A model generated the notes under the pieces. The model ran no database searches. It was given only the letters and a program-made list of their open reading frames with translations, and was not told the DNA's origin. Source: Siphonodentalium dalli (taxonomy: Eukaryota; Mollusca; Scaphopoda; Gadilida; Siphonodentaliidae). From it: a DNA stretch of 64,000 bases. The position numbers and the translations under genes are program-made. The DNA lies in NCBI GenBank assembly GCA_032622095.1, contig CP136061.1, positions 54,881,762 to 54,945,761 of the forward strand, written 5' to 3'. Positions 24,864 to 36,562 of this stretch are shown in pieces; within the stretch, counting starts at the first letter, position 1, and every line of letters begins with the position of its first letter.

Positions 24864-25494
24864 AGAGACCGAAGGCCTTCGCAGTGTGTATACATGCAAA
24901 AATTATAAAAGTCTGTAAAAACATCACCAATGAGGAGAACATGAAGAAACAGATCAACTTTGTTCCTATATTCAATATTAATAGTTCTCGAATAACAAAA
25001 CTCTGTGTGTTAACCCTTTCAGTGCCAAGTCCCATTTTTGTATCAACCCATATTTCCTTGATCATTTTTCAAATTTATTGATTATAATAATGTGATACAT
25101 TGATGGAAAGAGCTCTAAAAAATCGGACTTGGCACTGAAAGGGTTAAGTAAACAGAAATGTTAGTGATTTGTCAACAACCATCGCTTATCATTTAAGATG
25201 CTCAAATATTTCAGACTGAGTAAGATTTTCAGAAATTGTGTCAATGCTTTGACCTTTTTCATTGTTACCGTCATGTTTTTATTAAACTTTGGTTTAAAAT
25301 TAGACTTTTATAGGTAAATCCACTGTAACAGTAATGTTTATATAACAATGGTTTTGACATGCGAAATCTCATCATTGGAGAGTTACTAATAATGAAAATA
25401 AGAACAAAGTCTTTTGTCATTTATCTTTTGCTGATAGTTGTTATAGACTTTTATGTAATTTCGCATGAACCAACTACAAAGGCCTGGAGTCCCT
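24864..25494. mobile_element. Family I TTAA-flanked element with nested family E
   Basis: TTAA at 24860-24863 and 25495-25498. Ends AGAGACCGAAGGCC and, inverted, AGGGACTCCAGGCC. A related direct copy runs from about 23915 to 24707, ending GAGTACCT before TTAA and interrupted by a family B element. Confidence 0.75.
25014..25143. mobile_element. Family E TTAA-type MITE nested in a family I element
   Basis: CCCTTTCAGTGCCAAGTCC to GGACTTGGCACTGAAAGGG; TTAA at 25010-25013 and 25144-25147. Confidence 0.88.
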
Positions 25495-25498
25495 TTAA

Positions 25499-26091
25499 CC
25501 CTTTCATGACGGGAACTGTGCTGGTGCAGCATTAACCCTTCGGAGAGTATCTATAATGTCATATACATGACGTCATGCGCGAGTTTAACGTCAACGTCAT
25601 AGCAATGGTTATTAACAAATTCGGTTCAAAAGGTCCAATAATTTGTTTTAATTTATGTGTATTTTCTGTTTACGTGTGCTATCATAATCTATTGCACTTA
25701 TACATTGGGACATTATATCAATCAAAATATATCCTATACAATTCATTTATAAATCAGATGATTAAGTGAAGTTATGTCTACATAAAAATGACACTTCCTG
25801 AAACGACATATATGTCGTTCCACTCGCGAAATGTACGGCTACATATGTGTCATTCTACTCGCCAAAAGGTTAAAAAAGATCCTGTGCCAGTGAATTCTCT
25901 CATATATGTCAATCTCCCACAGGGAACCTCCCATATATAATAGAATGCACTGGCTTACAAGGTCAAGGTAAATATTGTTAGGCTATTATAAATGTATTCT
26001 CTTATATATGCGAGGCTCCCTATGATAAACTTTCATATATAAAAGAATGCATTTGCACAGAGTATTTCAGAAAATTTCAGTCATGGAAAGG
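25499..26091. mobile_element. Family C MITE with nested family G element
   Basis: CCCTTTCATGACGGG to GTCATGGAAAGG; TTAA at 25495-25498 and 26092-26095. The nested insertion lies at the TTAA of GCATTAAAGATCCTG. Confidence 0.85.
25536..25869. mobile_element. Family G TTAA-flanked element nested in family C
   Basis: Ends CCCTTCGGAGAG and, inverted, CCTTTTGGCGAG. TTAA at 25532-25535 and 25870-25873; removal restores the family C consensus GCATTAAAGATCCTGTGCC (one or two extra A). 334 bp, no coding recognised. Contains repeated ACGACATATATGTCGTT-like palindromes. Confidence 0.82.
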
Positions 26092-26664
26092 TTAAGAGTA
26101 AATAAAAAGTAATACCATGAGACCCATACACTGAATGATCTGATAACTCCAGATCCTTCAAACAGTGGCTAAATTAAAGGTGCATCTAAGATGAGAAAAA
26201 AAGTTAAATAAAAATGTTGTAAAAAAACTGAAAGGTAGTTCACTACCATATAAGCCCATGGCGTGATTGTTTTTTTTAAGTCCCCAAATTTATAAGTGGG
26301 TACCATTCTCACCTTCGTATAAAATACATTATATGTTCGTCTCTTTCTTTAAACAATCAGTGTCAGATCGATTGCAATACAAATTTTTTTGAATAAGCCA
26401 CTGAATAAGCAAGAAAAGATAAGGTGCATGAACAACCAAAAATAACTAAAGAAATTTGTTTTTCATGAATTCTGTTTCAATAATAAAAAAAAAGTCCCTC
26501 TGCTTAACCAAGAAGCATATGAAATAACATAAATAATGAATATAATTGATACGTCAATGAACAGATTTTTTATTTTTATGATATCTACATATGCAAACTT
26601 TTATACTGAAGACGGTGTGTAACCATACACACTCAAATGGAAAACAATCAGAAAACTATAATGA

Positions 26665-27156
26665 CCAGGTCAGGCACATCCTGAATTCCACTATTATAGT
26701 GGTATATGACTATAACATATTCATATTTCCTTTATTTGCATCGGGAATAGAAGACGGCGCATACCAGTGCACAGCCAAATGTCACTCTTAACAATATCGC
26801 AGCGAATGAAGTCTTCCGACAAAATCATTGTGCGATCTTTTGCACCAGCTTTGTTATTCAATAAAATTATAATAACTTATATATGCCTATCTAAATGACA
26901 ATAACATGATGACTCAATCGCTCCTTCATGACAACATTTCAACTAATTGCATGCTAATTGAGTGGGTTATCGTGTGTCGTCATGATTAATCATTCTCCTG
27001 GACAAACTATATGTATGATACCGAATTAGTGCGACACTGATTTTGAATAATATTTGAGTGAAATATGATTTTGGATTATCCCTCTTTTATCAAATTAACA
27101 AAACGGTAATGGTCATATACCGCTATAATAGTGGAATTCAGGATGAGCCTGACCTG
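26665..27156. mobile_element. Inverted-repeat element, about 490 bp
   Basis: About 45-bp terminal inverted repeats starting CCAGGTCAGGCACATCCTGA, at 26665-26710 and 27112-27156, differing at few positions. ATGA stands on both sides. AT-rich interior, no coding recognised. Confidence 0.72.
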
Positions 27157-27888
27157 ATGACATCACCTGACACTAACAACCAAATTAACCAAAAGCAAGA
27201 CATAAATGGTGGCAGTTTTAAAACATGAAACATTTATTTCTCTAGTTATTATAATAGTCAGCAGTTATTCTTTTAGTGTCAGGGATGATTGGAGGCCAAA
27301 TAATCACTATTATCTCCACTTCCACCCAATCCTTCAATAACAAATGGGGGAGAACTCTATTGAACACAAACACAAGATTATCAGACTCAAGAAAAATATA
27401 TTTATGGTTGGGGGTTTCCTTACAGAGCCTAATTTAAACCCCCTATTCTAAAGTATTTTTTTAAGGTTTTCAAGAAAATATTGATTTTTTTTGGTAAAAT
27501 GGTTCATAAAAACAAAGCAAAACTTTTTATTGTCACAAAATGGGTTGATATTGTAGTCAAAGCAATTGGTCATTAAAGTTTTAACAAAGGCAATCAAATT
27601 TAAGTTTTTAATAACCCAATCTTGCAGATAAAATATAAGACATGGAAAGAATGTCAGAACAGGTCAGAATAATAGAAATAAATTTAAAAAAATAAAATTT
27701 TAAGCATATATCTAACCAACCATGATTTTAAGACTTGTAACCCCAGACAGACATTTTGTTTTCTTTAACCTTACGTCACATTTAATACCCAATGACCTCA
27801 AGAGGTCAACATTTAATATCTGCACTAAAGACCTTGGGATGTTGATAGTTAATATCAACCGTAATGTTTAGACATGTGTATGTTTTAA

Positions 27889-28598
27889 AGGGAGACTTCA
27901 CCCTGAATCTGGCAAATTGTGGGACCATCTGCCATTTTACTCAACAGAAAATATCCAATACAAGAATTACTATGAGTCAAGAATGAGAGTTAAATAAAAT
28001 CACGTACACAGATATTAACCCTTTACCCAACAAACCGGCCAAAACCGGCCAAATAAAGCTTCAACAGCCTAAAATATCTTCGGTCTGTCTCAATAGAACC
28101 ATACAAATATGGATATCATTGGAATCGGCTCATTGACCACATTGTGATGGTTATAGTTATGCCCTGTGCCAATGCATTCTCTTATATATACGAGTCGACC
28201 ATAGGTCGCCTCGCATATATAAGAGAATGCATTGGCCTAAAAAAAATCTTTTTTTAACACTTTTTACCATTTTTTCTTACATTCTTTAACAATTTTATAA
28301 TTTTTAATGTGTTAAGCCAATGCATTCTCTTATATATGCGAGGCGACCTATGGTCGACTCGCATATATAAGAGAATGCATTGGCACAGGGCCGTTCTGTT
28401 GGGTAAAGGGTTAACCTGATAATTATAACGAAAATGAATAAATGGCTCAAGCCATAAACTCATTTTAATTATAATTACCATGTTGTTTGCATCATTCATA
28501 GAGCACATGAGTGTATTTTGCACTCATCTGTGGCTCAAATTCATTCATTTGTTGCATATATTCTGTTGAGTATAAGAGATGGTCCCATAAGTACCCCT
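27889..28598. mobile_element. TTAA-flanked element carrying nested family F
   Basis: TTAA at 27885-27888 and 28599-28602. Inverted ends share GGGACCATCT and ACTCAACAGAA(A/T)ATAT. The right TTAA is directly followed by a family C left end (CCCTTTGATGACTGG) that decays within 30 bp. Confidence 0.75.
28019..28410. mobile_element. Family F TTAA-type MITE with hairpins like family C
   Basis: CCCTTTACCCAACA to TGTTGGGTAAAGGG, TTAA at 28015-28018 and 28411-28414. The interior holds two long hairpins with arms GCATTCTCTTATATA as in family C, but with a different, mutually complementary apical stem (CGACC/GGTCG). A different AT-rich spacer. Nested in the family I element. Confidence 0.87.
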
Positions 28599-28639
28599 TT
28601 AACCCTTTGATGACTGGAAGTTCACAGACAACTCGTTCA

Positions 28640-29290
28640 CTTGGGGAAAGATTATAGGGAGGTTAATATAAAAAAAAAAAATTCTTACTTCAAACTTCAG
28701 GCGCTGTCAGCTACCAATGGTGAGAGGTGGCATGTGATCACCAGACGTTGTCGTGTACGAACTGATATGATCCACTTTATCGATATGTGAGAACGTCTGA
28801 TGATTACATGCATCATCTTAACCAGTGCTTCACAGGAGTGATTTTGACAAGAACATTTATTAGCACTTGTAAATTATCAGACGGATGCATTTTACACCTC
28901 TTTTTTGGATGAAATTGTTACTGCGACCAGTGCATATCTTCTGCTGTTATTTACACCCCATGGTATTTGCTAACATTGAGATTGTTTTTTACTATAGTGC
29001 TATAATGATTACAGTCCACAAACTCCACTCTCTCTGAGAGATTTCCGATGAATGGCAACAAGCCATATTTCCGACTAATCCTGAAAAATTACCCATAATT
29101 CTGCTGTGGTAAGGAATCGATTATTTAGAGCATTACTGTACTCATCAATGCAGGAAGGATGGGAGCATATGTGCAGACAGATGCAATTGCACTCACACCT
29201 GTCTCCTGTGAAGCACTTACCGTCGGTAGCTGACAGCATCTGAAGTTTGAAGTTCTCTATCTCCATCTTAGTAAGCTCAATAAATGGCCT
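28640..29290. repeat. Inverted pair with exon-like core and half MITE
   Basis: CTTCAAACTTCAG(G/AT)CGCTGTCAGCTACC occurs on plus at 28688 and on minus at 29257-29223. The minus copy reads KMEIENFKLQMLSATDG and then GGTAAGTG, like an exon with a donor; the plus copy has ACCAATGGTGAGAGG. The gene of origin is not recognised. A family A half copy lies between them (29037-29138). Confidence 0.45.
29037..29138. mobile_element. Family A half copy
   Basis: Right arm only, starting at the centre (GAGAGATTTCC) and ending GCATTACTG followed by TA. Confidence 0.78.
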
Positions 29291-29659
29291 TACTGTAACA
29301 CCCCCCCCAAATGAATAATAGACCATTCCAAATTCATCCAAGTGTCAGTGAGTTATGTCTACACCGACAAGGATGAGCATTCCAAATACTGTAAATACAC
29401 TGCGAACGACATCCAAAAAACTCAAATTGGTACGACAAGATACCCAAGCACACAAGAACCCTTGACAAATTATCCATAAGAAACCGTATTTATATCAAAA
29501 TGTTCTCCAGACTTCTTGTAGGCACAATCCATGTTTGGGTGTCATTCGGCCAGCGTTGTAATGCTGAAGCAACTTTTTAAATGTTGATAAAGATTTACAA
29601 AAAACATGCAGCATTTGCTTCTGTACATGTACTCATTACGATTGCAAATTTTAATGGTG

Positions 29660-29905
29660 TTATTGCTAAAAACTCATTGACATGTAGCTTCCTTAGGAAA
29701 TGTTCAGATATTAAGTTCAAGAAAAGAGAACTTATTATCTGAACCTTTCCCAAAATGAATAGAAATCCTTTGGAACTTAAAATATCAGTGTCTGTCTGTC
29801 GTCTGCTTATATTTCCTGAACAGCCATCCCAATAAATAATAGACCACTCCAAAGTACACTTTTGTAACTGATGGGAGAATCTATTTAGAAAAGAAAGGGA
29901 CGATA
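29660..29905. mobile_element. Family D MITE, both ends degraded
   Basis: Recognised by AGGAAATGTTCAGA, the GAACTTATTATCTGAAC palindrome and AATAATAGACCACTCCAAAG. Terminal CCCTTTC not intact. Confidence 0.65.
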
Positions 29906-30184
29906 CCAATCTCTTTAGATGATGGAACTTTAACTCAATGAATTAACATAATTTATTGAATGAAACACCTTCCCTGAAAAATTGTGAAATATATTTTAAA
30001 AATGAGAGTTGTCATGGAGATGAGTAATTGATTTGAATCACCTGACAAATATATGAACACACCCAAGACTCTCGGACAAATGAAGAGCAGCAGCGAAATT
30101 CATAAACATAAAGTGACAATCACCCAATAGGTGTGAACAGTTTGTCTAATTTGTTTCTATTTGTTCATATTTTGTTTAGCTTAA

Positions 30185-30886
30185 CGCTTTCTATATTAAA
30201 TACTCATTGACGAGTAGTTACCTTAGGAAAGCCATTAAATAGTGTCTGTCAATTGCAGAGTTTAGTTTCGTGAGTTTAGTGACAATATCCTGCACAGTCT
30301 GTCAATTGCAGAATTAAGGTTAGTGAGTTTAGTGACAATATCATGCACAGTGAGCTAGCATCACCAAATTCACCCTCTGGGGACCTCATTCTGATTAGGC
30401 TTCATCTTCTGGGAAGTATCTATAGTCTCAAAATAACATTGGTTCTAGTCACTTCTGTTCAGTTTCTATGTCCCCTAATTTGCAGAAGATAAAATGAATA
30501 ATCGAGGTGACACAAGGGTGAACTGGAGAACTTCAATCTGATTGTAGGTCTCCCAGAGCAGTTGAGGCCTAATCAGAATTAGGTTCCCAGAGGGTGAATT
30601 TGGTGTTATTAGCCCACTGTGCGGGATAGCATTACTAAATTCACCCTCTGGGGACCTCATTCTGCAAATGACAGACACACTATTTCAACACTTGCCCTCA
30701 GGAAATATTCAAATAATAAGTTCAACAATGTTGCTTATTATCTGAACATTTGCCACCAATTAATATGAATTATTGTGTATATGTATTATGTGTATATGTC
30801 TGTCTGTTGTCCACTTTTATTACCTGAACATCCCTCCAGATGAATAATAGACTATTCCGGTGTATACTTTTATAACTGAGTATATA
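30185..30886. mobile_element. Family D MITE carrying a nested family B element
   Basis: TTAA then CGCTTTCTATATTAAATAC; interrupted at CCTTAGGAA and resumes as CTCAGGAAATATTCAAATAATAAG. Right end lost near AACTGAGTATATAAATAG. Confidence 0.72.
30228..30694. mobile_element. Family B hAT-like MITE nested in a family D element
   Basis: The degraded left end reads AAAGCC instead of CAAGCC; the right end is AACACTTG. Flanks ACCTTAGG and CCCTCAGG (6/8) are halves of the family D sequence that resumes at 30695. Confidence 0.7.
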
Positions 30887-30907
30887 AATAGTTACAGTTG
30901 ATGATAC

Positions 30908-31119
30908 AGTAATGCTCTAATTAATCAACTCCTTAACCACAGCAGAATTATGGGTAACTTTTCATGATTTAGTCGGAAATATGGCTTGTTGACATTCATC
31001 GGAAAGCTCTCGGCGAGAGCTTTCCAATGAATGGCAACAAGCCATATTTCCGACTAAATCATGAAAAGTTACCCATAATTCTGCTGTGGTTAAGGGGTCG
31101 ATTAATTAGAGCATTACTG
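30908..31119. mobile_element. Family A foldback MITE, 212 bp
   Basis: TA-flanked. Both arms share TCATGATTTAGT where the consensus is TCAGGATTTAGT. Confidence 0.88.
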
Positions 31120-31504
31120 TAGCAATGTATATGATGCTTCTATCAATGACTGATAACATTTTTGGCTGTTGTGCAAATGAAATACTTTATATTGTTACAA
31201 ATGTGATGTTCGCAACTTCAGCTTTTGATGAAATAAGTTTAAAAGTTTACTCAATGTTACTGCAAATTTGGCAGACAGGGGGATGTTTGATCATCTGTTT
31301 ACATAACATCATCTAATTTTGTTTCGATGACATCAGAGCGAAAATATAATATTTGCTCTTTAAATAACGTCATTTAGTTGTGTTTTGATGACATAATGTT
31401 TAGCATGAATGTAAGACTGCATGCTATTTTTAAATGAAAACAGCAAAGTATGTTATAAAAACTCCTAATATTGTGATATAAAATGATAAATGTGAGTTGT
31501 CTAA
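31120..31504. other. Unannotated spacer before the minisatellite cluster
   Basis: GATGACATCA/ATGACATAAT phrases recur but no clear unit or gene. Confidence 0.4.
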
Positions 31505-31735
31505 TGAATGTGATGGATACACATGGCATGCCTTCACATCATCATCAATGATGGATACACATGGCATGCCTTCACATCATCATGAATGATGGATACACAT
31601 GGCATGCCTTCACATCATCATCAATGATGGATACACATGGCATGCCTTCACATCATCATCAATGATGGATACACATGGCATGCCTTCACATCATCATGAA
31701 TGATGGATACACATGGCATGCCTTCACATCATCAA
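31505..31735 (+). repeat. Tandem array, 38-bp unit, 6 copies
   Basis: Units of GATGGATACACATGGCATGC followed by CTTCACATCATCATCAAT; copies nearly identical (CATCAA or CATGAA variants). Confidence 0.93.
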
Positions 31736-31955
31736 TGACTGCTGTTGGATAAAATGTGTTGGATATGTCCATCAATCGTCATCATGAATGACAGCTGTTG
31801 GATAAAATGTGTTGGATATGTCCATCAATCGTCATCATGAATGACTGCTGTTGGATAAAACTTGTTGGATACGTCCATCATTCGTCATCATGAATGACTG
31901 TTGGATAAAACTTGTTGGATACATCAATCACTAATCATTATGGATGTCTGCTGTT
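31736..31955 (+). repeat. Tandem array, about 54-bp unit, 4 copies
   Basis: GACTGCTGTTGGATAAAATG, TGTTGGATATGTCCATCAAT, CGTCATCATGAAT; later copies have AACTTGTTGGATACGTCC. Confidence 0.9.
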
Positions 31956-32229
31956 GGATATAGATGTTGCATCAGCAAATGTGTTGTTGGATAGATGTCC
32001 GTCTTGGTGAACCGAGACAATTGAACAGCTATGCGATCGAGTCTGAAACAATCCAATATCCTTCATATTACAACCGCCTTATATGACTTTCCCCAGTTTG
32101 ATGTCATCGCTCATGTTTCATATTGAAAATTTTATATGATTATCTTCATATAGACTATGGCTGCATCCTGCACGATTTGGTATGGCCGGCCCCCGATGTT
32201 ATAACTGTTCAATAGTATGGGTTTACTCA

Positions 32230-32940
32230 GACTGAATAAACGTGTTGGATAGTCATGGCATGATGCCCATCACAGGTCATGATGATCTGCTGTTGGATAC
32301 ACCTGTTAGTTTGGCATGCCCATTACCAGACATGATGAATGTTTGCTGTTGGATAATTGTGCTGGATAGCCACGCCCATCACACGTCATGATGATTCTGC
32401 TGTTGGATACACCTGTTAGTTCGGCATGCCCATCACACGTCATGATGATTCTGCTGTTGGATACACCTGTTAGTTCGGCCTGCCCATTACCAGACATGAT
32501 GAATGTTTGCTGTTGGATAATTGTGCTGGATAACAATGCCCATCACACGTCATGATGAATTTCTTCTGTTGATTGAACCTGTTTGTTGGGCATGCCCATC
32601 ATACGTCCTGTTGATTCTGCTGTTGGATAAATCTCTTAGTTTGGCATGCCCATCACACGTCATGATGAATTTCTTCTGTTGATTGAACCTGTTTGTTGGA
32701 CATGCCCATCATACGTCCTGTTGATTCTGCTGTTGGATAAATCTCTTAGTTTGGCATGCCCATCACACGTCATGATGAATTTCTTCTGTTGATTGAACCT
32801 GTTTGTTGGACATGCTCATCACACGTCCTGTTGATTCTGCTGTTGGATAAATCTCTTAGTTTGGCATGCCCATCACACATCATGGTGAATGTCTGCTGTC
32901 TATTGAACCTATTATGTAGGCATGCCCATCACACACCGTA
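32230..32940 (+). repeat. Higher-order tandem array, 110-bp repeat of smaller units
   Basis: The basic unit contains GCATGCCCATCACACGTCAT and CTGCTGTTGGATA. CATCACACGT starts at 32541, 32651, 32761 and CATCACACAT at 32871, exactly 110 bp apart, each period made of two diverged half units. Earlier copies (32230-32540) follow a different 60-120-bp order. Confidence 0.9.
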
Positions 32941-33048
32941 AAGTCGGGAGGTAGGCAGTACACACCATTATGAGATCCAATGAGTCCCTCGCTTACATGA
33001 GATTATGGAATGAAGTCGTCTTTGTAATAATGGAATCCCAAAAATTTG

Positions 33049-33060
33049 TCACATATTTTC
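33049..33060 (-). CDS. Candidate terminal micro-exon of ArfGAP2/3
   Basis: A very good 3' splice site on the minus strand (branch-like TTCTAAAT, then TTTTCTCTTTCACAG) is followed in the required phase by GAA AAT ATG TGA. The protein would then end SLQ-ENM. The intron would be 10.5 kb, no AATAAA is seen close downstream, and the residues do not match the usual family C-terminus, so this is only a candidate. Confidence 0.2.
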   Translation of the reverse strand, partial: ENM

Positions 33061-33226
33061 CTGTGAAAGAGAAAACATTTAGAAATAAGATTTTATTGAT
33101 GTTAAACCATAAATTATAGCGTAAAGTTCAGGATGCATAGAAGCAGCTTATTTGAACATCAGAAGTCAATGCAAACTTTCCAAAAACTAAATCTTCAGGA
33201 AAAGAATAAAAAACTAGACATCTTAA

Positions 33227-33466
33227 CCCTTCCATGCCTGGAGATTCCTGAAATATTGTAAAAATCCTGTGTCAATGCATTATCTTAAATATGTGAGTCT
33301 CCCACAGGGAGCCTCACATATATAATAGAATACATTGGCCTAATAATATGTACCTTTACCTTGTATGGCAGTGCATTCTCTTATATATGTGAGACTTGCA
33401 TATATAGGAGTGCACTGGCACAGGATCTTTAATGCTGCACCAGCGCAGCTACCATAATGAAAGAGT
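33227..33466. mobile_element. Family C TTAA-type MITE
   Basis: TTAA then CCCTTCCATGCCTGG; right end CATAATGAAAGAG and TTAC. Two internal hairpins, the second with a deletion. Confidence 0.8.
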
Positions 33467-33470
33467 TTAC

Positions 33471-35464
33471 TAGTGTGCAAGCACTTATTTATTTTCCGGA
33501 AAAAAATAATGTTCAATAAATTGTTATCATTTCTATGAAAAAGACACTTTCAAAAGAAAAAGATATTTTCATGCCGAAAATAATATTTTATCCTCTCGGC
33601 GGCTATTAGTCAGTGCTGAGTATGGACGTAAAATTTCACACTGCATGCTATACATCAGTACTCAGTAAGGACCTACTTCAGCATACTAATGGAAGCTCAT
33701 TATTCATAACTGGAACTATGAAATATGTTGATTGGGAAAATTTTAATGCAATGTTTAAAACAGTGAAAGATGTTCCAGGATTGTTAATGAAGTTTATGGT
33801 TTTCGGGGTATTCTCGTTATATTTTTCACTGAATATTTGAGGCCATAGAATGCAGTCAAAAAGATCTAACCACCACCATTAAGTTAAGATAAATATTAGA
33901 GAAAAAACAATTAATAAATATTAAAGAAAAAACCATGAATAACTATAAGACAAAACAAATGAAGCACATCATCATGGAAATAATGTGAATATTAATGACC
34001 CCTTTGTCACCAAGTAAATCAATATTTTATAAGCCAATTTTTGTCATGCCCATCATTACTAATCACTCATAAATTACAGGCACAATGTAAATTCTCATAA
34101 ATTTCTCAATTTAATACAATGAAAAATCCAAATTATATAAATTAACATAAAATGCACTTCAATATGTATTGCTATTTATAGGTAAAGAGAGAATAATTAC
34201 TATAAAGTTATTATACAATGTTGTGTACAGTATGTGTTTTTCTTGTACGAGTCCAGGTTGTGGTGTGAAAAATCATATTGGACGAGACACGGCAGTGTCG
34301 AGTCCAATATGGCTTTTCACCACAACCTGGACGAGTACAAGAAAAACTCATACTGTACACAACATTGTATAATGACATTTTTATTATCCATCTGTATGTT
34401 TATCTAAATTTTGGGCATAAAACTTTTGTGGTTATTTTTGGTATTTGTCGGCACTTAATTCTCTATAAAAGCCTGTATTTTGATCATCAGAAAGCATGAT
34501 TTGGAAAAGTAAACACGGAAGTGAGAAAAAAACTCAATGCGGAAGTGAAACGTCTGCTAAAATCCATCAGTGTTGCGCGCGCATCACAATTTCACCGATT
34601 TAGAGTTAATTCGTGACGTCACGGAATCCCAATAAAAAGTGATATTGTATAGTCGGGAGTCCAATATGACTTTCGGGAGTCCAATATGACTTTTTCCATG
34701 ACTATCACATGGCGGCTTTTGCCCAATCGGAAATGGTGTTAATTAAGGGATGGATAATAATATAAGTTATGGGAGGTGATCACTTTATTATTTTGGCAAT
34801 GTCATAAAAATGGAAACCTGATCAATACATGATAATGGTAATGGCAAATAAATAGGTTCCACCTCATTATTTTTAGGCGCAAATAAAATAGATGTGACCT
34901 CTAGAACTCTTACTGTAGTTGTTAATATTTCACCTTCTGTTTTTTTAAACATAAAACCTAAAAAAACAATAGTGATATTTCCAGTAACCCACTCGCCACC
35001 AGTCCAGACCCTCCGCCCTTACTAATTTAAAAATTAATAAGTGCAAAAATTGCATTAATTGTTTCTGATCATATTAAAAATATGCTGACCAGTCGTCGAT
35101 ATGCATTATTTACACTGGAAAAACAAACATATATTTCCACACAGCCCCTACTTATTTCCCCATCTGTTACCTGAAATCACTATATCTTTTTGAGGCCTAT
35201 ACATCCACAACCAACAGAATATGATCAGACCTTCCAAATTACTTTGCACATCATATGGGTGACAAGCATTTCATCTTACTCACAACTGATCAGTGATAGA
35301 TGCTGAACATGTGTCATCCATATTTATTTCCTCAAAAGTTGGAAGTTCTGCGTTACAGTTAGCAAGCTGACATACACACACAATGTTGAGACAACACCAA
35401 CAGACGCAATGAGATCTAAATGCATATAAGATCACAAGCCATTACGAAATGCCTCAATATATTT
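33471..35464. other. AT-rich spacer with one long hairpin
   Basis: Apart from the hairpin at 34210-34373, nothing supported. An open frame at 33613-33840 has no recognised domain. Confidence 0.45.
34210..34373. repeat. Long hairpin, about 80-bp arms
   Basis: ATTATACAATGTTGTGTACA to its complement; centre ACACGGCAGTGT. TA lies outside CAATGTTG/CAACATTG, so a TA-inserting foldback MITE is possible. Related GTCCAATATGACT pieces recur at 34650-34690. Confidence 0.7.
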
Positions 35465-35468
35465 TTAA

Positions 35469-35698
35469 CCCTTTCATGACGGGAGCTGCACTGGCGCAAC
35501 AATAAAGACCTGGTGCCAATGCATTCTATTATATAGATCGCCTCAATATATAAGGGAATGCACTGGTTTACAAGGTCAAGGTAATTATTGTTAGACCAAT
35601 GTATTCTCTCCATATGGGAGACTCGTATACAAGTATATAAGAGAATGCATTGGTACAGGGTTTTCACAAAATGTTAGGAACCTCCCATCATGGAAGGG
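35469..35698. mobile_element. Family C TTAA-type MITE
   Basis: TTAA on both sides (35465-35468, 35699-35702); CCCTTTCATGACGGG to CATCATGGAAGGG. Shortened hairpins. Confidence 0.83.
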
Positions 35699-36113
35699 TT
35701 AATATTTCAGGCGATCTTAAAAAGGGAGAGACATGATGTCATTATGTAGTAAGATTGCACACAGCATTAGATGAAACAGGGTGAAAGTGAAAAAAATAAT
35801 AATATATATTTTTTCTCCAAAATGTCACTTTTCAGTGCAAAAGTTGTTGACCCAGCGATCTTATATGCAATAGATCTATATATTATTGGCATTAAATATG
35901 TATACGATTCTAACAAACCTTATAAATGATAATCCTATTAATGGCTAGATCTGTTAGCGTTGCTAAAATGTAATAAATCAGATGTATCATAATTTAGCTC
36001 CTATTAACAGAAGGTTCCACATAACAGGATTTCTGCTAAAGAGTCAGGGGTCCCCTCTAGGGTTCCATTCCCTATCCAAAAGATTTCCCTCTCATACCGC
36101 AAGACATTGTTGT

Positions 36114-36562
36114 CAAACCTGCAAATAGTGTCTGTCATTTGCAGAATGAGGTCCCCAGAGGGTGAATTTAGTGATCCTATCCTGCACAGCAGGCTAGCAT
36201 CACAACATTCACCCTATGGGGACCTCATTCTGCTTAGGCCTCATCTTCTGAGAAGTATCTGTAGTCTCAAATTGACATTTTTTTAGTTACTTTTTCCCTT
36301 CCAGGACGTTTCTAGATCCCCTAATTTGCAGTAGATAAAATGCATAATCGAGGTAACTAATGGGCGAACATCATCAACTTCAACAACTGGGGAACTTTAA
36401 TCTGAACCTAGGTCTCCTTTAGCAGTTGATGCCTATTATAAAGCAGAATGAGGTTCCCAGAGGGTAAATTTGGTGATGCTAGCCTGCCATGTGGGATAGC
36501 ATCACCAAATTCACTCTCTGGGAACCTCATTCTGCAAATGAAACACATTATATGCAGGCTTG
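36114..36562. mobile_element. Family B hAT-like MITE, long form
   Basis: Two foldback modules joined by a core of about 130 bp; ends CAAACCTGC and GCAGGCTTG. No clear target duplication remains. Confidence 0.75.

Noticed and set aside
31505-32940. CRISPR-like regular repeats
   Set aside because: Units are head-to-tail without unique spacers and the DNA is eukaryotic; it is a minisatellite.
33613-33840. 75-codon frame on the plus strand
   Set aside because: No recognised domain or splice partners; AT-rich composition gives such frames by chance.
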